Shown: positions 27,321 through 35,534 of the stretch, one piece after another
Numbering within the stretch: position 1 is the stretch's first letter
How the letters are laid out: each line of letters opens with the position of its first letter
Origin: Sphingomonas_R arantia
GTDB lineage: Bacteria; Pseudomonadota; Alphaproteobacteria; Sphingomonadales; Sphingomonadaceae
NCBI RefSeq assembly: GCF_042682045.1
Contig: NZ_JBHUGS010000001.1
Span: forward strand, 930,001-994,000
DNA length: 64,000 nt
Direction of reading: 5' to 3'
Notes under the pieces: model-generated
The model's database searches: none
What the model saw: the letters and a program-made list of their open reading frames with translations, nothing else
Told to the model about the DNA's origin: nothing
Position numbers and translations under genes: made by a program

Positions 27321-28490
27321 TCAGCGGTCGAGGTGGACGGTGACGTCCATCGAGAGGCCGACGCGGAGCGGGTGGTCCCGCAACTCACGCGGATCGAGCG
27401 TGATGCGGAGCGGCAGGCGCTGAACGACCTTGATCCAGTTGCCCGTCGCGTTCTGCGCCGGGATGACCGAGAAGGCAGCACCCGTGCCGCCCGCGAAGCC
27501 GGTGACGCGGCCGTGGAACACGACGTCGTCGCCGTAGAAGTCCGACACCATCTCGACGGCCTGGCCCACGCGGACCTTGGCGAGCTGCGATTCCTTGAAG
27601 TTCGCATCGACATAGGCGCGCCCGACCGGGACGACCGTCATGGCCGGCGTGCCGGCGGCGACGCGTTGCCCGACCTGGACGTTGCGACGCGCGACGACGC
27701 CGTCGATCGGCGCCCGGACGATGGTGCGTTCGAGGTCGAGCCGGGCCTGATCGAGGCGCGCCTGGGCCAGCGCCACGTCCGGATTGGACCGTGCGGTCGT
27801 CCCGTTAGTCAGCGCGCGGTTGGCGGCCAGTTCGCCCTCCGCCGACGTGCGGGTAGAAGCGGCGCGGCGGACGTCGGCGGCGGCCTGCGCATAGGCGGCG
27901 GTCGCGTCGGCGAAGGCGGAGCGTGCGCTGGTCAGTTCCTCGCCCGAGACAGCGCCGGTGGGGGCGAGTTTCTGGCGGCGGGCCAAGTCGATGCGGGCAC
28001 GGTCGAGGTTCGCGGCTGCGGAGTCGAGCTTTGCACGCGACTGGGCGATGTCCGCTTCGCGTGCGGCGACGGTCGCGCCAAGCGCGGTGTTGTTCGCGGC
28101 GGTCTGGCCGTAGCGCTGGCTGGCCTGCTTGAGCGATGCCTCCGCTGTGGCGAGCGCGATGTGGGCGTCGGCCGAATCGATCGTCATCAGGATGTCGCCG
28201 CGCCGGACCTGCTGCGTGTCCGCCACGCGGACAGAGGTGACCGCGCCCGAGACGAGCGGCGTCACCTGTGCCACGTCGGCCCCGACATAGGCATTGTCGG
28301 TCGTGACGCGGGTCGACCCGACGAGCAGGTACCAGACGAGCCAGGCGATGAGCCCGATCGCGGTGACGACGCCGAGGATCAGCAGCAGGCGTTTCCGCTT
28401 CGACGGCTGGATCGCGGGGGCGTCCTGGGTGTCGGTCGCGTCCTGCGCGTTGGCGCCGGGACGAGCGGTCGGATCGGCATCGGCCATCAA
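27321..28490 (-). CDS. emrA: HlyD/EmrA-family membrane fusion protein
   Basis: The periplasmic adaptor (389 aa) bridges the MFS pump and the outer-membrane channel. A cytoplasmic Lys-rich tail precedes one membrane anchor (about 34-58, LLLILGVVTAIGLIAWLVWYLL). A lipoyl-like half (VTTDNAYVGADVAQVTPLVSG), a long Ala-rich coiled-coil hairpin (about 110-220) and the second half-lipoyl and barrel (APIDGVVARRNVQVGQRV) follow. It overlaps the NodT gene upstream by 4 bp and sits 2 bp from emrB, so translation is coupled. Confidence 0.94.
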   Translation of the reverse strand: MMADADPTARPGANAQDATDTQDAPAIQPSKRKRLLLILGVVTAIGLIAWLVWYLLVGSTRVTTDNAYVGADVAQVTPLVSGAVTSVRVADTQQVRRGDILMTIDSADAHIALATAEASLKQASQRYGQTAANNTALGATVAAREADIAQSRAKLDSAAANLDRARIDLARRQKLAPTGAVSGEELTSARSAFADATAAYAQAAADVRRAASTRTSAEGELAANRALTNGTTARSNPDVALAQARLDQARLDLERTIVRAPIDGVVARRNVQVGQRVAAGTPAMTVVPVGRAYVDANFKESQLAKVRVGQAVEMVSDFYGDDVVFHGRVTGFAGGTGAAFSVIPAQNATGNWIKVVQRLPLRITLDPRELRDHPLRVGLSMDVTVHLDR

Positions 28491-29902
28491 TTTTGTCCTT
28501 CGCGGTATCCGCCGCCGAGCGCGCGGACGAGGGCGATATCGAGCGTGACTGCGCGCGCCTGGGCATCGACGAGTTGCCGGCGGCGGGTGAGGAGGCGGTC
28601 TTCGGCGGACAGCACGCTGAGCCGCGCGGACAGCCCGCCTTCGTAGCGTTGCTGGGCGATCGTGTAGGCGGCCTCCGCAGCCTTCACCGCCGCAGCCTGG
28701 TCCGCGATGCGCGCGTCGATCGCGTCGATGCCGGCGGCGGCGTCGGCGACCTCGCGCAGCGCGGAGAGCAAGGTCCGGTCATAGTCGGCGATCGCCTCGT
28801 CATAGACCGCGCCGGCGTTGCGGTAGCGCGCGCGGAGCCGGCCGCCGTCGAAGATCGGGAGCGAGAAGGCGGGGCCGGCCGAGCCGATCGACGAGCCCTG
28901 TTCGATCAGCTTGCCGAGCCCGAGCGACTGGAGGCCGATCAGCGCGGACAGGTTGACGTCCGGGTAGAAGCCCGCGCGTGCGACCTTGATGCGCGACGCG
29001 GCGGCCTCCGCACGCAGCCGGCGCGCGACGAGATCGGGGCGGCGGCCGAGCAACGCGATGCCGGCGTCGGCAGGGACGCGGGCGGAGACGCCGGTGCGCA
29101 GGGCGGGGCGGGCAATGCGCAGGCCGCGGTCGGGGGTGGCGCCGACGAGATAGGCCAGCCGGTTGCGGGCTTGCGCGATCGACTCGTCGAGCTGGTTGAG
29201 TGTCGCGCGGGCGGCGGGGACGTCGCCCTCGGCCAGCCGGACCTCCCCCTGGTTCTCCAGGCCGTTGGCGGCGCGTTCGGCGACCAGCCGGCCGCTGTCG
29301 GTGCGGATACGCAGTTCGGCGGTCGCGACATCGCGTTCCGCGTAGAGCATCGCCAGCTGCGCATAGCCGTCCGCGACGGCGGTGGTCAGCGTCAGTGCGG
29401 CCTGATCCGCATCGACGCGGGCGGCGACCGCTTCGGACGTCGCGGCGGCGAGCGCGGCGCGGTTGCGGCCCCACAGGTCGAGGTCGATCCGGCCGGACAG
29501 TGCGATGCGGCCGGTGTCCTTGAACCCCTTCGGCACGAAGTCGCGCGGGATGCCAAGATTGTAGCTCTGCTTCGTCACGCCGACATTGCCGTCTGCGGTC
29601 AGCGTGGGGCGGCCGTCGGCACCGGTCTCGTCGGCGAGCGCCTCGGCCTGGCGCAGGCGGGCGGCGGCGACGGCGACGTCGGGCGACCCGGCCAGCGCCT
29701 CGGTCATCAGCGAATCGAGTTGAGGGTCGGCGTAGCTGCGCCACCAGCCGGCACCGGGCCAGGCGGCGGTGGCATCGGTCCGTGGCAGGATGGCGGCGTC
29801 CCCCACGCGTGCCGTAGCGGCAGGGGGCAGCGTGGGAACGCTGGCGCAGCTGCTAAGCAGGACGAGACAGACGGCGAGGGGACGATACGACCGGACGGGC
29901 AT
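28487..29902 (-). CDS. NodT-family outer membrane efflux lipoprotein (TolC-like)
   Basis: The 471-aa outer-membrane channel of the efflux operon begins with a lipoprotein signal ending in LSSC (Cys19). It carries two OEP repeats with the TolC-type helical pattern (WWRSYADPQLDSLMTEALAGSPDVAVAAARL near 50, and a second repeat beginning about 260). It is the first gene of the NodT-EmrA-EmrB operon. The space upstream to the TonB receptor end at 30145 (242 bp) is non-coding and should hold the promoter. No regulator gene is adjacent. Confidence 0.92.
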   Translation of the reverse strand: MPVRSYRPLAVCLVLLSSCASVPTLPPAATARVGDAAILPRTDATAAWPGAGWWRSYADPQLDSLMTEALAGSPDVAVAAARLRQAEALADETGADGRPTLTADGNVGVTKQSYNLGIPRDFVPKGFKDTGRIALSGRIDLDLWGRNRAALAAATSEAVAARVDADQAALTLTTAVADGYAQLAMLYAERDVATAELRIRTDSGRLVAERAANGLENQGEVRLAEGDVPAARATLNQLDESIAQARNRLAYLVGATPDRGLRIARPALRTGVSARVPADAGIALLGRRPDLVARRLRAEAAASRIKVARAGFYPDVNLSALIGLQSLGLGKLIEQGSSIGSAGPAFSLPIFDGGRLRARYRNAGAVYDEAIADYDRTLLSALREVADAAAGIDAIDARIADQAAAVKAAEAAYTIAQQRYEGGLSARLSVLSAEDRLLTRRRQLVDAQARAVTLDIALVRALGGGYREGQN

Positions 29903-30144
29903 GAGCGCGCCTTTACGCGTTCGGAAGGCGCGGGTCGATGGTCTCGGACGTCATTAGATGGTCTCGAACGTGTCACAAAGTTGCGATGTTGTAACGGTAG
30001 TTTCGCACTGTTCCGAATGGGGCATATTCGGACCGGATTGTCATTCGTAGGGGTGCGCGATGATCGAACGTTTGCGGCTGGGCTATCGCATCTTCTGCAC
30101 GCTGGCCGGGGCGCGCAACGCCCCGGCTCCGCAGGTTCTGCCGA

Positions 30145-32214
30145 TCAGAAAGTAAACCGCATCGTGGCGCGCAGGTCGCGCCCGGCGAGCGGGGCATAGT
30201 CCTTCAGAAAGCTCGCGTGGCGACGCGCGACCGTGTCGAAGATGTTGTTCGCCGACAGCACCAGCGTGGTGCGGTTTGTTTCGAACGGTTGCAGCGTGAC
30301 CGAGGCGTTGACGAGCGTGAACGCGTCCGTGTTGGTTTCGAACGGCTGGACGCGGTCCTGCTTGTCGGACCATTCGACCTCGACCCGGCCGGAGGTGCGC
30401 GGCGACTTCAACTCGACCCCGCCGAGCAGGCGGAGCGGCGGGATGCGCGGGGCGGGGCCCGACCCGATGATCCGCGCACGGACATAGTCGGCACTGCCGT
30501 CCGCCAGCAGGGCGTAGTCGCCGAACTTCGCCAGCGTGGCGCTGCCCTCGACCTCGAACCCGTAATAGCGCGCCTTGGCCTGGTTGTACTGGAACACGGG
30601 CAGGTCGTCGCGGACCTCGCCGGTCTGGGTCTCGTAGATGTAGTTGTCGAACCAGCTGTGATAGACCGAAGCGGAGAGCGCAAACCGCTCGAACTTGGCG
30701 CGCGCCGTGCCTTCGAGGCCCCAACTGGTTTCCTTATTGAAGTCCGGGCTGCCGACCTCGAACGACTGCGTGCCGGCGTGCGGGCCGTTGGCGAACAGTT
30801 CCTCCGCCGATGGCGCGCGTTCGGTGTGCGATCCGTTCAGGCCGAGGCGGATGCCGTCCGCAACGGCGACGCTGGCGCCGAGCGAGCCGGAAAAGGCATC
30901 GAAGCGCCGGTCGAGCGCCGGGTTGCCGAGCGTATCGTCGGCGACCGCGGTCAGGATCGAATGTTCGTAGCGGCCGCCGACCTCCGCCTTGATCGCGCCC
31001 AGATCATATTCCTGGAGCGTGAAGAGACCATATTGCTGCGTCTCGTTCTTCGGCAGGAAGGCCTCGTCGCCGACCACGTTGAAGTTGCGGATCATCATCT
31101 GGCCACCGACCGCGCCGCGCCAGCCGCCATGCTGCGCCTGGACGAGTTCGAGGCGCGCCTCGTAGCTGTCGTTGAAGAACTGCGTGCCGATCTCGCCCGT
31201 GTCCTCGATCTCGGCATGCTGGTAGTCCGCATGGCCGGCGCGGAAGCGGATCTTTTCGAGGACGTTGCCGCCCGTATCGACCTCGGCGCGCATGTCCTCG
31301 CGGGTCTGCTTCATCTTGAGGCGGACATTCTCCGCCTCCACCGCCGGATCGAGCGAGAAGCGGACGGGGACGCCGTAGAGATTGTTGTAGCGTGAGACCG
31401 AGACGCCGAAATTACCGGTTTCGGTGACGATCGCGGCACCGCCGGCGACCTCCCACGTTTCCGCGGCGGAGTTGGGTAGCTTGCCCTTCAGGTCGGCGAG
31501 ATCGCGCACGCCTTCGTCGCTGCTGGCTGCGGCCTGAGCGCGGAGCGGGGGGCTGAGCAGGTAGCCGCCGGTCTCGAGATCACCGGTCTTGGTATAGCTG
31601 CCGTCGACGTGGAACACGATCTTGCCGAGCAGCGGCGCCTCGACCGCGCTGGACACGGAGCGTTCGTTCGCGGCCGAGCCGTAGCTGGCCAGACCGTCGA
31701 TGTGGATCGGTTCGTCGGGGACGCGGCGCGGGATGCGGCTGTCGATGACGTTGACGACGCCGCCGATCGCGGAGGAGCCGTAGAGCAGCGCGGAGGGGCC
31801 GCGCAGGACCTCGATCCGGTCGGCGGTCAGCGGGTTGATGACGACGGCATGGTCGACCGAGGTGTTCGACACGTCGAAGCTGCCGATCCCGTCGGTCAGC
31901 ACGCGGACGCGGTCGCCCTGGAAACCGCGCAGCACGGGGCGCGACGCGTTGGGACCGAACGAGGTGGCCGACACGCCCGGCGTGCGGGCGAGCGTTTCGC
32001 CGATCGTCGGACGGATTTCGCGGACGAGATCGGCACCGGACAGGATCGTGACGCCCGACAGCGAACTGTCCGCATCGCGTGCGAACGGCGCAGTGATGAC
32101 GATGTTCTGGGGCGCGTCATCGTGGAAGGCGACGGCAGCCTTCGGTGCGGGCTGGGCGGCGGGGGCGGCGGTCAGCGCGGCGGCGGCGGTGGTCGTGAGC
32201 AGGGACAGGATCAT
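30145..32214 (-). CDS. TonB-dependent receptor, ZnuD-like
   Basis: This 689-aa outer-membrane receptor has a signal peptide (MILSLLTTTAAAALTAAPAA), a plug with RPVLRGFQGDRVRVLTDGIG, and the stretch DRIEVLRGPSALLYGSSAIG followed by GGVVNVID. It ends with a barrel closing in RATMRFTF. The plug and the region around SNTSVDHAVVINPLTADRIE resemble ZnuD-type zinc receptors rather than classic siderophore receptors. A possible Zur-like palindrome lies about 47 nt upstream of the start. The substrate remains inferred; haem or another metal complex is the alternative. Confidence 0.85.
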   Translation of the reverse strand: MILSLLTTTAAAALTAAPAAQPAPKAAVAFHDDAPQNIVITAPFARDADSSLSGVTILSGADLVREIRPTIGETLARTPGVSATSFGPNASRPVLRGFQGDRVRVLTDGIGSFDVSNTSVDHAVVINPLTADRIEVLRGPSALLYGSSAIGGVVNVIDSRIPRRVPDEPIHIDGLASYGSAANERSVSSAVEAPLLGKIVFHVDGSYTKTGDLETGGYLLSPPLRAQAAASSDEGVRDLADLKGKLPNSAAETWEVAGGAAIVTETGNFGVSVSRYNNLYGVPVRFSLDPAVEAENVRLKMKQTREDMRAEVDTGGNVLEKIRFRAGHADYQHAEIEDTGEIGTQFFNDSYEARLELVQAQHGGWRGAVGGQMMIRNFNVVGDEAFLPKNETQQYGLFTLQEYDLGAIKAEVGGRYEHSILTAVADDTLGNPALDRRFDAFSGSLGASVAVADGIRLGLNGSHTERAPSAEELFANGPHAGTQSFEVGSPDFNKETSWGLEGTARAKFERFALSASVYHSWFDNYIYETQTGEVRDDLPVFQYNQAKARYYGFEVEGSATLAKFGDYALLADGSADYVRARIIGSGPAPRIPPLRLLGGVELKSPRTSGRVEVEWSDKQDRVQPFETNTDAFTLVNASVTLQPFETNRTTLVLSANNIFDTVARRHASFLKDYAPLAGRDLRATMRFTF

Positions 32215-32260
32215 GAGTGGTCCGTTCGGGCAGCAGGTTCGATTCAGGACCTAGCGGGCA

Positions 32261-32275
32261 TGTAATAGTATATCA
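32261..32275 (-). promoter_or_regulatory. Possible Zur-like operator of the ZnuD-like receptor
   Basis: The AT-rich imperfect palindrome TGTAATA-G-TATATCA matches its mirror at five of seven positions in each arm. It stands out in GC-rich sequence and is 47-61 nt upstream of the receptor start, where a Zur or Fur-family repressor would act. This is motif-level inference only. Confidence 0.35.
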
Positions 32276-32388
32276 ACGCATTTACGGGCTCGGGGAGACG
32301 GCCTGCCGCCGTTTCCGCGGATTCGGGAGGATGGCGGCGCACGATGCTTGGCGCTATGTTGCACAAAACACACAGAGGAGAGGCTGCC

Positions 32389-33396
32389 ATGAAGCTGGGA
32401 TCGTTGAAGTCGGGTCGGGACGGGCGACTGGTCGTGGTGAGCCGCGACCTGGCTTGGTGCGCGGACGCCGGCCACATCGCGCCGACGATGCAGGCTGCGC
32501 TGGACGACTGGGAGCGGGTGGAGCCGGCGTTGCAGAACCTGGCGACCGACCTGGCGCACGAGGCGATCCCGATGATGCGGTTCCACGAGCGGCAGGCGGC
32601 GGCACCCCTGCCGCGCGCGTACCAGTGGGCGGACGGATCGGCGTATGTGAACCATGTCGCGCTGGTGCGGCAGGCGCGCGGGGCGGAGATGCCTGAGAGT
32701 TTCTGGACGGATCCGCTGATGTACCAGGGCGGGTCGGACGGGTTCCTCGGGCCGCGCGATCCGATCCGGCTGGCGGACGAGGCGTGGGGTTGCGACCTGG
32801 AGGCGGAGATCGTCGTCGTGACGGGCGACGTGGCGCAGGGGATCGACGCGGTCGCGGCGCGCGATGCGATCCGGCTGGTCGGCCTCGTCAACGACGTGTC
32901 GCTGCGCAACCTGATTCCCGCGGAACTGGCGAAGGGGTTCGGGTTCGTCCAGTCGAAGCCCGCCTCTGCGCTGTCGCCGGTGTTCGTGACGCCGGACGAG
33001 CTTGAGGGCGCGTGGGACGGTGGGACGCTGTCCGGTGCGCTGAAGGTTGACCTGAACGGGCAGCCGTTCGGGCGGGCGGATGCGGGCGCGGACATGACGT
33101 TCGATTTCGGCGTGCTGATCGCGCATCTGGCGAAGACGCGGTCGCTGGTGGCGGGCACGATCATCGGGTCGGGGACGGTGTCGAACCGCGGGCCGGACGG
33201 CGGGCCGGGGCGGAGCGTGGCGGACGGCGGCGTCGGCTATAGCTGCATCGCGGAACTGCGGATGGTCGAGACGATCACCGGCGGGGCGGCGGTGACACCG
33301 TTTTTGAAGATGGGGGACAGCGTGCGGATCGCGATGGAGGATGCGCATGGGCATCCGATTTTCGGGGTGATCGAACAGGTTGTGGAGGGGATTTAG
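32389..33396 (+). CDS. Fumarylacetoacetate hydrolase family protein
   Basis: The 335-aa enzyme belongs to the FAH family, which hydrolyses C-C bonds or hydrates in aromatic catabolism (for example fumarylacetoacetate in tyrosine degradation). It has the metal-binding region DLEAEIVVVTGD, the NDVSLRN stretch and the FGFVQSKPASALSP segment seen in the FahA-like group. The start chosen has an AGAGGAGAG ribosome binding site 6 nt upstream. No other tyrosine-catabolism gene is nearby, so the exact substrate is unclear. It is divergent from the ZnuD-like receptor. Confidence 0.88.
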   Translation: MKLGSLKSGRDGRLVVVSRDLAWCADAGHIAPTMQAALDDWERVEPALQNLATDLAHEAIPMMRFHERQAAAPLPRAYQWADGSAYVNHVALVRQARGAEMPESFWTDPLMYQGGSDGFLGPRDPIRLADEAWGCDLEAEIVVVTGDVAQGIDAVAARDAIRLVGLVNDVSLRNLIPAELAKGFGFVQSKPASALSPVFVTPDELEGAWDGGTLSGALKVDLNGQPFGRADAGADMTFDFGVLIAHLAKTRSLVAGTIIGSGTVSNRGPDGGPGRSVADGGVGYSCIAELRMVETITGGAAVTPFLKMGDSVRIAMEDAHGHPIFGVIEQVVEGI

Positions 33397-33405
33397 GCTT
33401 CTTCT

Positions 33406-33444
33406 CCCTCCCCCCTGCCGGGGGGAGGGTTGGGGTGGGGGGCT
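33406..33444. repeat. GC-rich palindromic repeat (inverted pair, arm 1)
   Basis: CCCTCCCCCC-TGCC-GGGGGGAGGG is followed by TTGGGGTGGGG. It is one of many copies of a GC-rich palindrome in this window and faces an inverted copy at 33535. Just 9 bp after the FAH-family stop, it could also act as a transcription barrier. Confidence 0.8.
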
Positions 33445-33534
33445 TGGCTCGGGGTTTGGTTGTTTCTGGGCACGGCTTTAGGGGCTCGCGCGAATCTACA
33501 GTGACGTGATCGGTTGCCGTGTCAGCCCAGGCCA

Positions 33535-33572
33535 CGCCCCCCACCCAACCCTCCCCCCGGTGGGGGGAGGGC
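33535..33572. repeat. GC-rich palindromic repeat (inverted pair, arm 2)
   Basis: CGCCCCCCACCCAACC is followed by CTCCCCCC-GGTG-GGGGGAG, the inverse orientation of the copy at 33406; about 90 bp of unrelated sequence lies between the two. It is 13 bp past the stop of the minus-strand gene at 33585. Confidence 0.8.
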
Positions 33573-33584
33573 TTTGGAAGACGC

Positions 33585-33980
33585 TCACCGGCTCTGGAGT
33601 TCTTGCGCCAGGCCGCAGCGGCCGAAGGATTGGGCGTCGTCGCAGCGGCGGTCGCGGGCGGCTTCGCTGGCGCGGCCGCGGCCGGTGGTGTCGCGGGCGT
33701 AGCGCGGGGTGCGCGGTTCGGAGATCGGGTCGCCGTTCCAGGCGCGGTAGCGGTCCTTGGGGCCGGGGGCGCAGACGATGATGTCGTCGCTGTCGGCGGT
33801 GTCGCGCTTGCACATCGGCAAAGCGCTGGTGAGTTCGCGGTAGCGGCGCAGCGCCTCGTTTGCCGTGATCAACTGCCTGGCCGTGGGTGGCGGCGGTGTC
33901 AGCAGCACCGGGACCGGATTCGCGGCCAGCAGCGCAAGAACGAAAGCGAACATCGGTCGCTTGTGCGTCAGCGCTGACAC
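33585..33980 (-). CDS. Hypothetical secreted protein
   Basis: The 131-aa protein has a signal-like N terminus (basic HKR, then MFAFVLALLAANP), so it is probably exported. The rest is hydrophilic and rich in Arg and Asp, with four cysteines (MCKRDTADSDDIIVCAPGP and RRCDDAQSFGRCG) that may form disulfides. The longer GTG start keeps the basic n-region; an ATG 9 codons on is the alternative. The Cys-Asp pattern resembles uncharacterised sphingomonad exported proteins. It lies where rpoB is often found after rplL, behind the rplL terminator. Confidence 0.7.
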   Translation of the reverse strand: MSALTHKRPMFAFVLALLAANPVPVLLTPPPPTARQLITANEALRRYRELTSALPMCKRDTADSDDIIVCAPGPKDRYRAWNGDPISEPRTPRYARDTTGRGRASEAARDRRCDDAQSFGRCGLAQELQSR

Positions 33981-34011
33981 GAAGACCAGAGGCTTTGCGG
34001 GCGGTCACATC

Positions 34012-34047
34012 TTGTTACAGACACACGAATTGTTACAGACACACGAA
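34012..34047. repeat. 18-bp tandem direct repeat
   Basis: TTGTTACAGACACACGAA occurs twice, back to back and without mismatch. It lies 32-67 nt upstream of the 33585-33980 gene and abuts the rplL terminator tail, so it is in the presumed promoter region and could be a paired binding site. Confidence 0.85.
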
Positions 34048-34078
34048 AAAGGGGGCGGCCCTTGGCAGGCCGCCCCCT
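34046..34078 (-). terminator. Terminator of the rplJL transcript
   Basis: An 11-bp GC-rich stem (arms 34050-34060 and 34068-34078, core GGGGGCGGCC) has a 7-nt loop. On the minus strand it is followed by five T residues. It lies 60 bp past the rplL stop and would end the ribosomal protein transcript. Confidence 0.9.
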
Positions 34079-34137
34079 GATCCTGTTCCATCCCTTGGCT
34101 GGATCTCCGCCTGCGCGGGAGTCTGGCCGGGTTGGAC

Positions 34138-34509
34138 TTACTTGAGCTCGACGGTCGCGCCGGCTGCTTCGAGCTGGGCCTTGGCCTTCTCGGCTTCGTC
34201 CTTCGAAACGCCTTCCTTGACGGCCTTCGGAGCGGACTCGACGAGCGTCTTGGCTTCGGTCAGGCCCAGGCCGGTCATGGCGCGGACTTCCTTGATGACG
34301 TTGATCTTCTTGCCACCGTCGCCGGTGAGGATCACGTCGAACTCGGTCTTCTCTTCGACGGCCGGTGCAGCGGCGCCGGCAGCGGCCGGTGCAGCAGCAG
34401 CGGCGGCAGCGGAAACGCCCCACTTCTCTTCGAGCAGCTTCGAAAGCTCGGCTGCTTCGAGGACGGTCAGTGCGGACAGGTCTTCAACGATCTTGTTCAG
34501 GTCAGCCAT
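34138..34509 (-). CDS. rplL: 50S ribosomal protein L7/L12
   Basis: The 123-aa stalk protein recruits translation factors to the ribosome. The N-terminal dimerisation domain (MADLNKIVEDLSALTVLEAAELSKLLEEKWG) leads to an Ala-rich hinge (about 35-55). The C-terminal factor-binding domain has KKINVIKEVRAMTGLGLTEAK and ends VELK. It follows rplJ by 55 bp and is the last gene of the cluster before a terminator; rpoB does not follow. Confidence 0.98.
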   Translation of the reverse strand: MADLNKIVEDLSALTVLEAAELSKLLEEKWGVSAAAAAAAPAAAGAAAPAVEEKTEFDVILTGDGGKKINVIKEVRAMTGLGLTEAKTLVESAPKAVKEGVSKDEAEKAKAQLEAAGATVELK

Positions 34510-34564
34510 GATATTCTCCGTGGCGGGCGCGTGCCCGCATGATGTTCAAACGAGAAAGCGCTCT

Positions 34565-35080
34565 TCAAGCGGCTTCTTTTTCCGCATAGGCGGCAAGCAC
34601 GCGCGCGATCTGCGCGGCCGGCTCCTTGACGATGCGGGCGATCTGGGTCGCAGGTGCCTGCACCAGACCGATGATCTTCGCACGCAGTTCGTCGAGCGAC
34701 GGAAGCTCGGCAAGCGCCTTGACCCCATCGATGTCGAGCAGCGTCCCACCCATCACGGCGCCCACGATTTCCAACTTGTCGTTGGTCTTCGCGAACTCAA
34801 CGATCACCTTGGCCGGGGCCACGGGATCGGTGGACGTGCTGAGCGCCGTCGGGCCGACCAGCAGGTCGGACAGATCGGCATAGGGCGTGCCCTCGAGCGC
34901 GATGCGGGCAAGCTTGTTCTTGGAAACCCGGTAGCTGGCGCCCGCTTCGCGCATCCTGTTCCGCAGCACAGTGGACTGTGCGACGGTCAGACCAAGATTC
35001 TTGGTCACGACGACGACCTGGGTCGTGTCGAAGATGCTCTTCAGTTCGGCAACCAGTCCGGCCTTTTCAGCCCGATCCAT
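34565..35080 (-). CDS. rplJ: 50S ribosomal protein L10
   Basis: L10 anchors the L7/L12 stalk to 23S rRNA. The 171-aa protein begins MDRAEKAGLVAELKSIFDTTQ and has the conserved core LTVAQSTVLRNRMREAGA and KNKLARIALEGTPY. The C-terminal helix that binds L12 dimers ends KEAA. The open frame runs upstream into the leader, but this ATG gives the normal size. L10 with L12 usually represses translation from its own leader. Confidence 0.97.
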   Translation of the reverse strand: MDRAEKAGLVAELKSIFDTTQVVVVTKNLGLTVAQSTVLRNRMREAGASYRVSKNKLARIALEGTPYADLSDLLVGPTALSTSTDPVAPAKVIVEFAKTNDKLEIVGAVMGGTLLDIDGVKALAELPSLDELRAKIIGLVQAPATQIARIVKEPAAQIARVLAAYAEKEAA

Positions 35081-35410
35081 AGTTACACTCCATTCACATG
35101 ATCCCCGAAACATTCGGAGACCGCCCCGCGACGGACGAACCGCCGCGGAAGGTTGAACCACAGGACAAATAAGCCGTCCTGCGGCTGTCCGTGGGGGGAG
35201 TGACTGGATCGGCACGGGGCCGATGGCAGACCCGCCTGCCGCGATCGGCAGGACGGTGATACTCTTCCCCGTCTTGGCGGGAGATTAAGCATCCCGGAGG
35301 ATGCACCCGCTGTCTCGGACGGTACTGACCGGCGTCGAACGAGTCCGACAGCGGCAAATCGGTTTGATTCGATGAACGGGCGTCTAGCGCAATCCACCGG
35401 GCCTGACAAT
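35081..35410 (-). promoter_or_regulatory. rplJ 5' leader (likely L10 autoregulatory region)
   Basis: A 330-nt non-coding region precedes rplJ. By position it should carry the rplJL leader to which the L10-L12 complex binds. It holds at least one stable hairpin, CCTGCCG-CGAT-CGGCAGG (35235-35252). I could not confirm the conserved L10 leader secondary structure by eye. Confidence 0.45.
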
Positions 35411-35498
35411 CATCATCCCGGCGAAGGGGCGGGATCTACCCTTGGCTAGACGCTTGCGCCTTACCGAAGGGAGATCCCGGCCTTCGCCGGGATGACGG
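35411..35498. repeat. Structured repeat family 2, copy 1 (about 88 nt)
   Basis: On the minus strand it reads CCGTCATCCCGGCGAAGG..., with arms GGCGAAGGCC, a variable middle and a second hairpin ending CGCCGGGATGATG. It is related to the 48308 and 48488 copies; the outer CGTCAyCCCGGC/GCCGGGATGACG segments are shared and the middle differs. It sits in the rplA-rplJ space, inside a ribosomal protein cluster. Confidence 0.8.
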
Positions 35499-35534
35499 TT
35501 GGGGTGGGGCGGGAGGTGACCCGCCCCGATCGGA

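Noticed and set aside
28493..30199. Plus-strand open frame of 568 codons opposite the NodT gene.
   Set aside because: It is a shadow of the outer-membrane efflux gene, with no start signal or domain.
34012..34047. Start of a CRISPR array.
   Set aside because: Only two abutting 18-bp copies with no spacers, and no cas genes are present.
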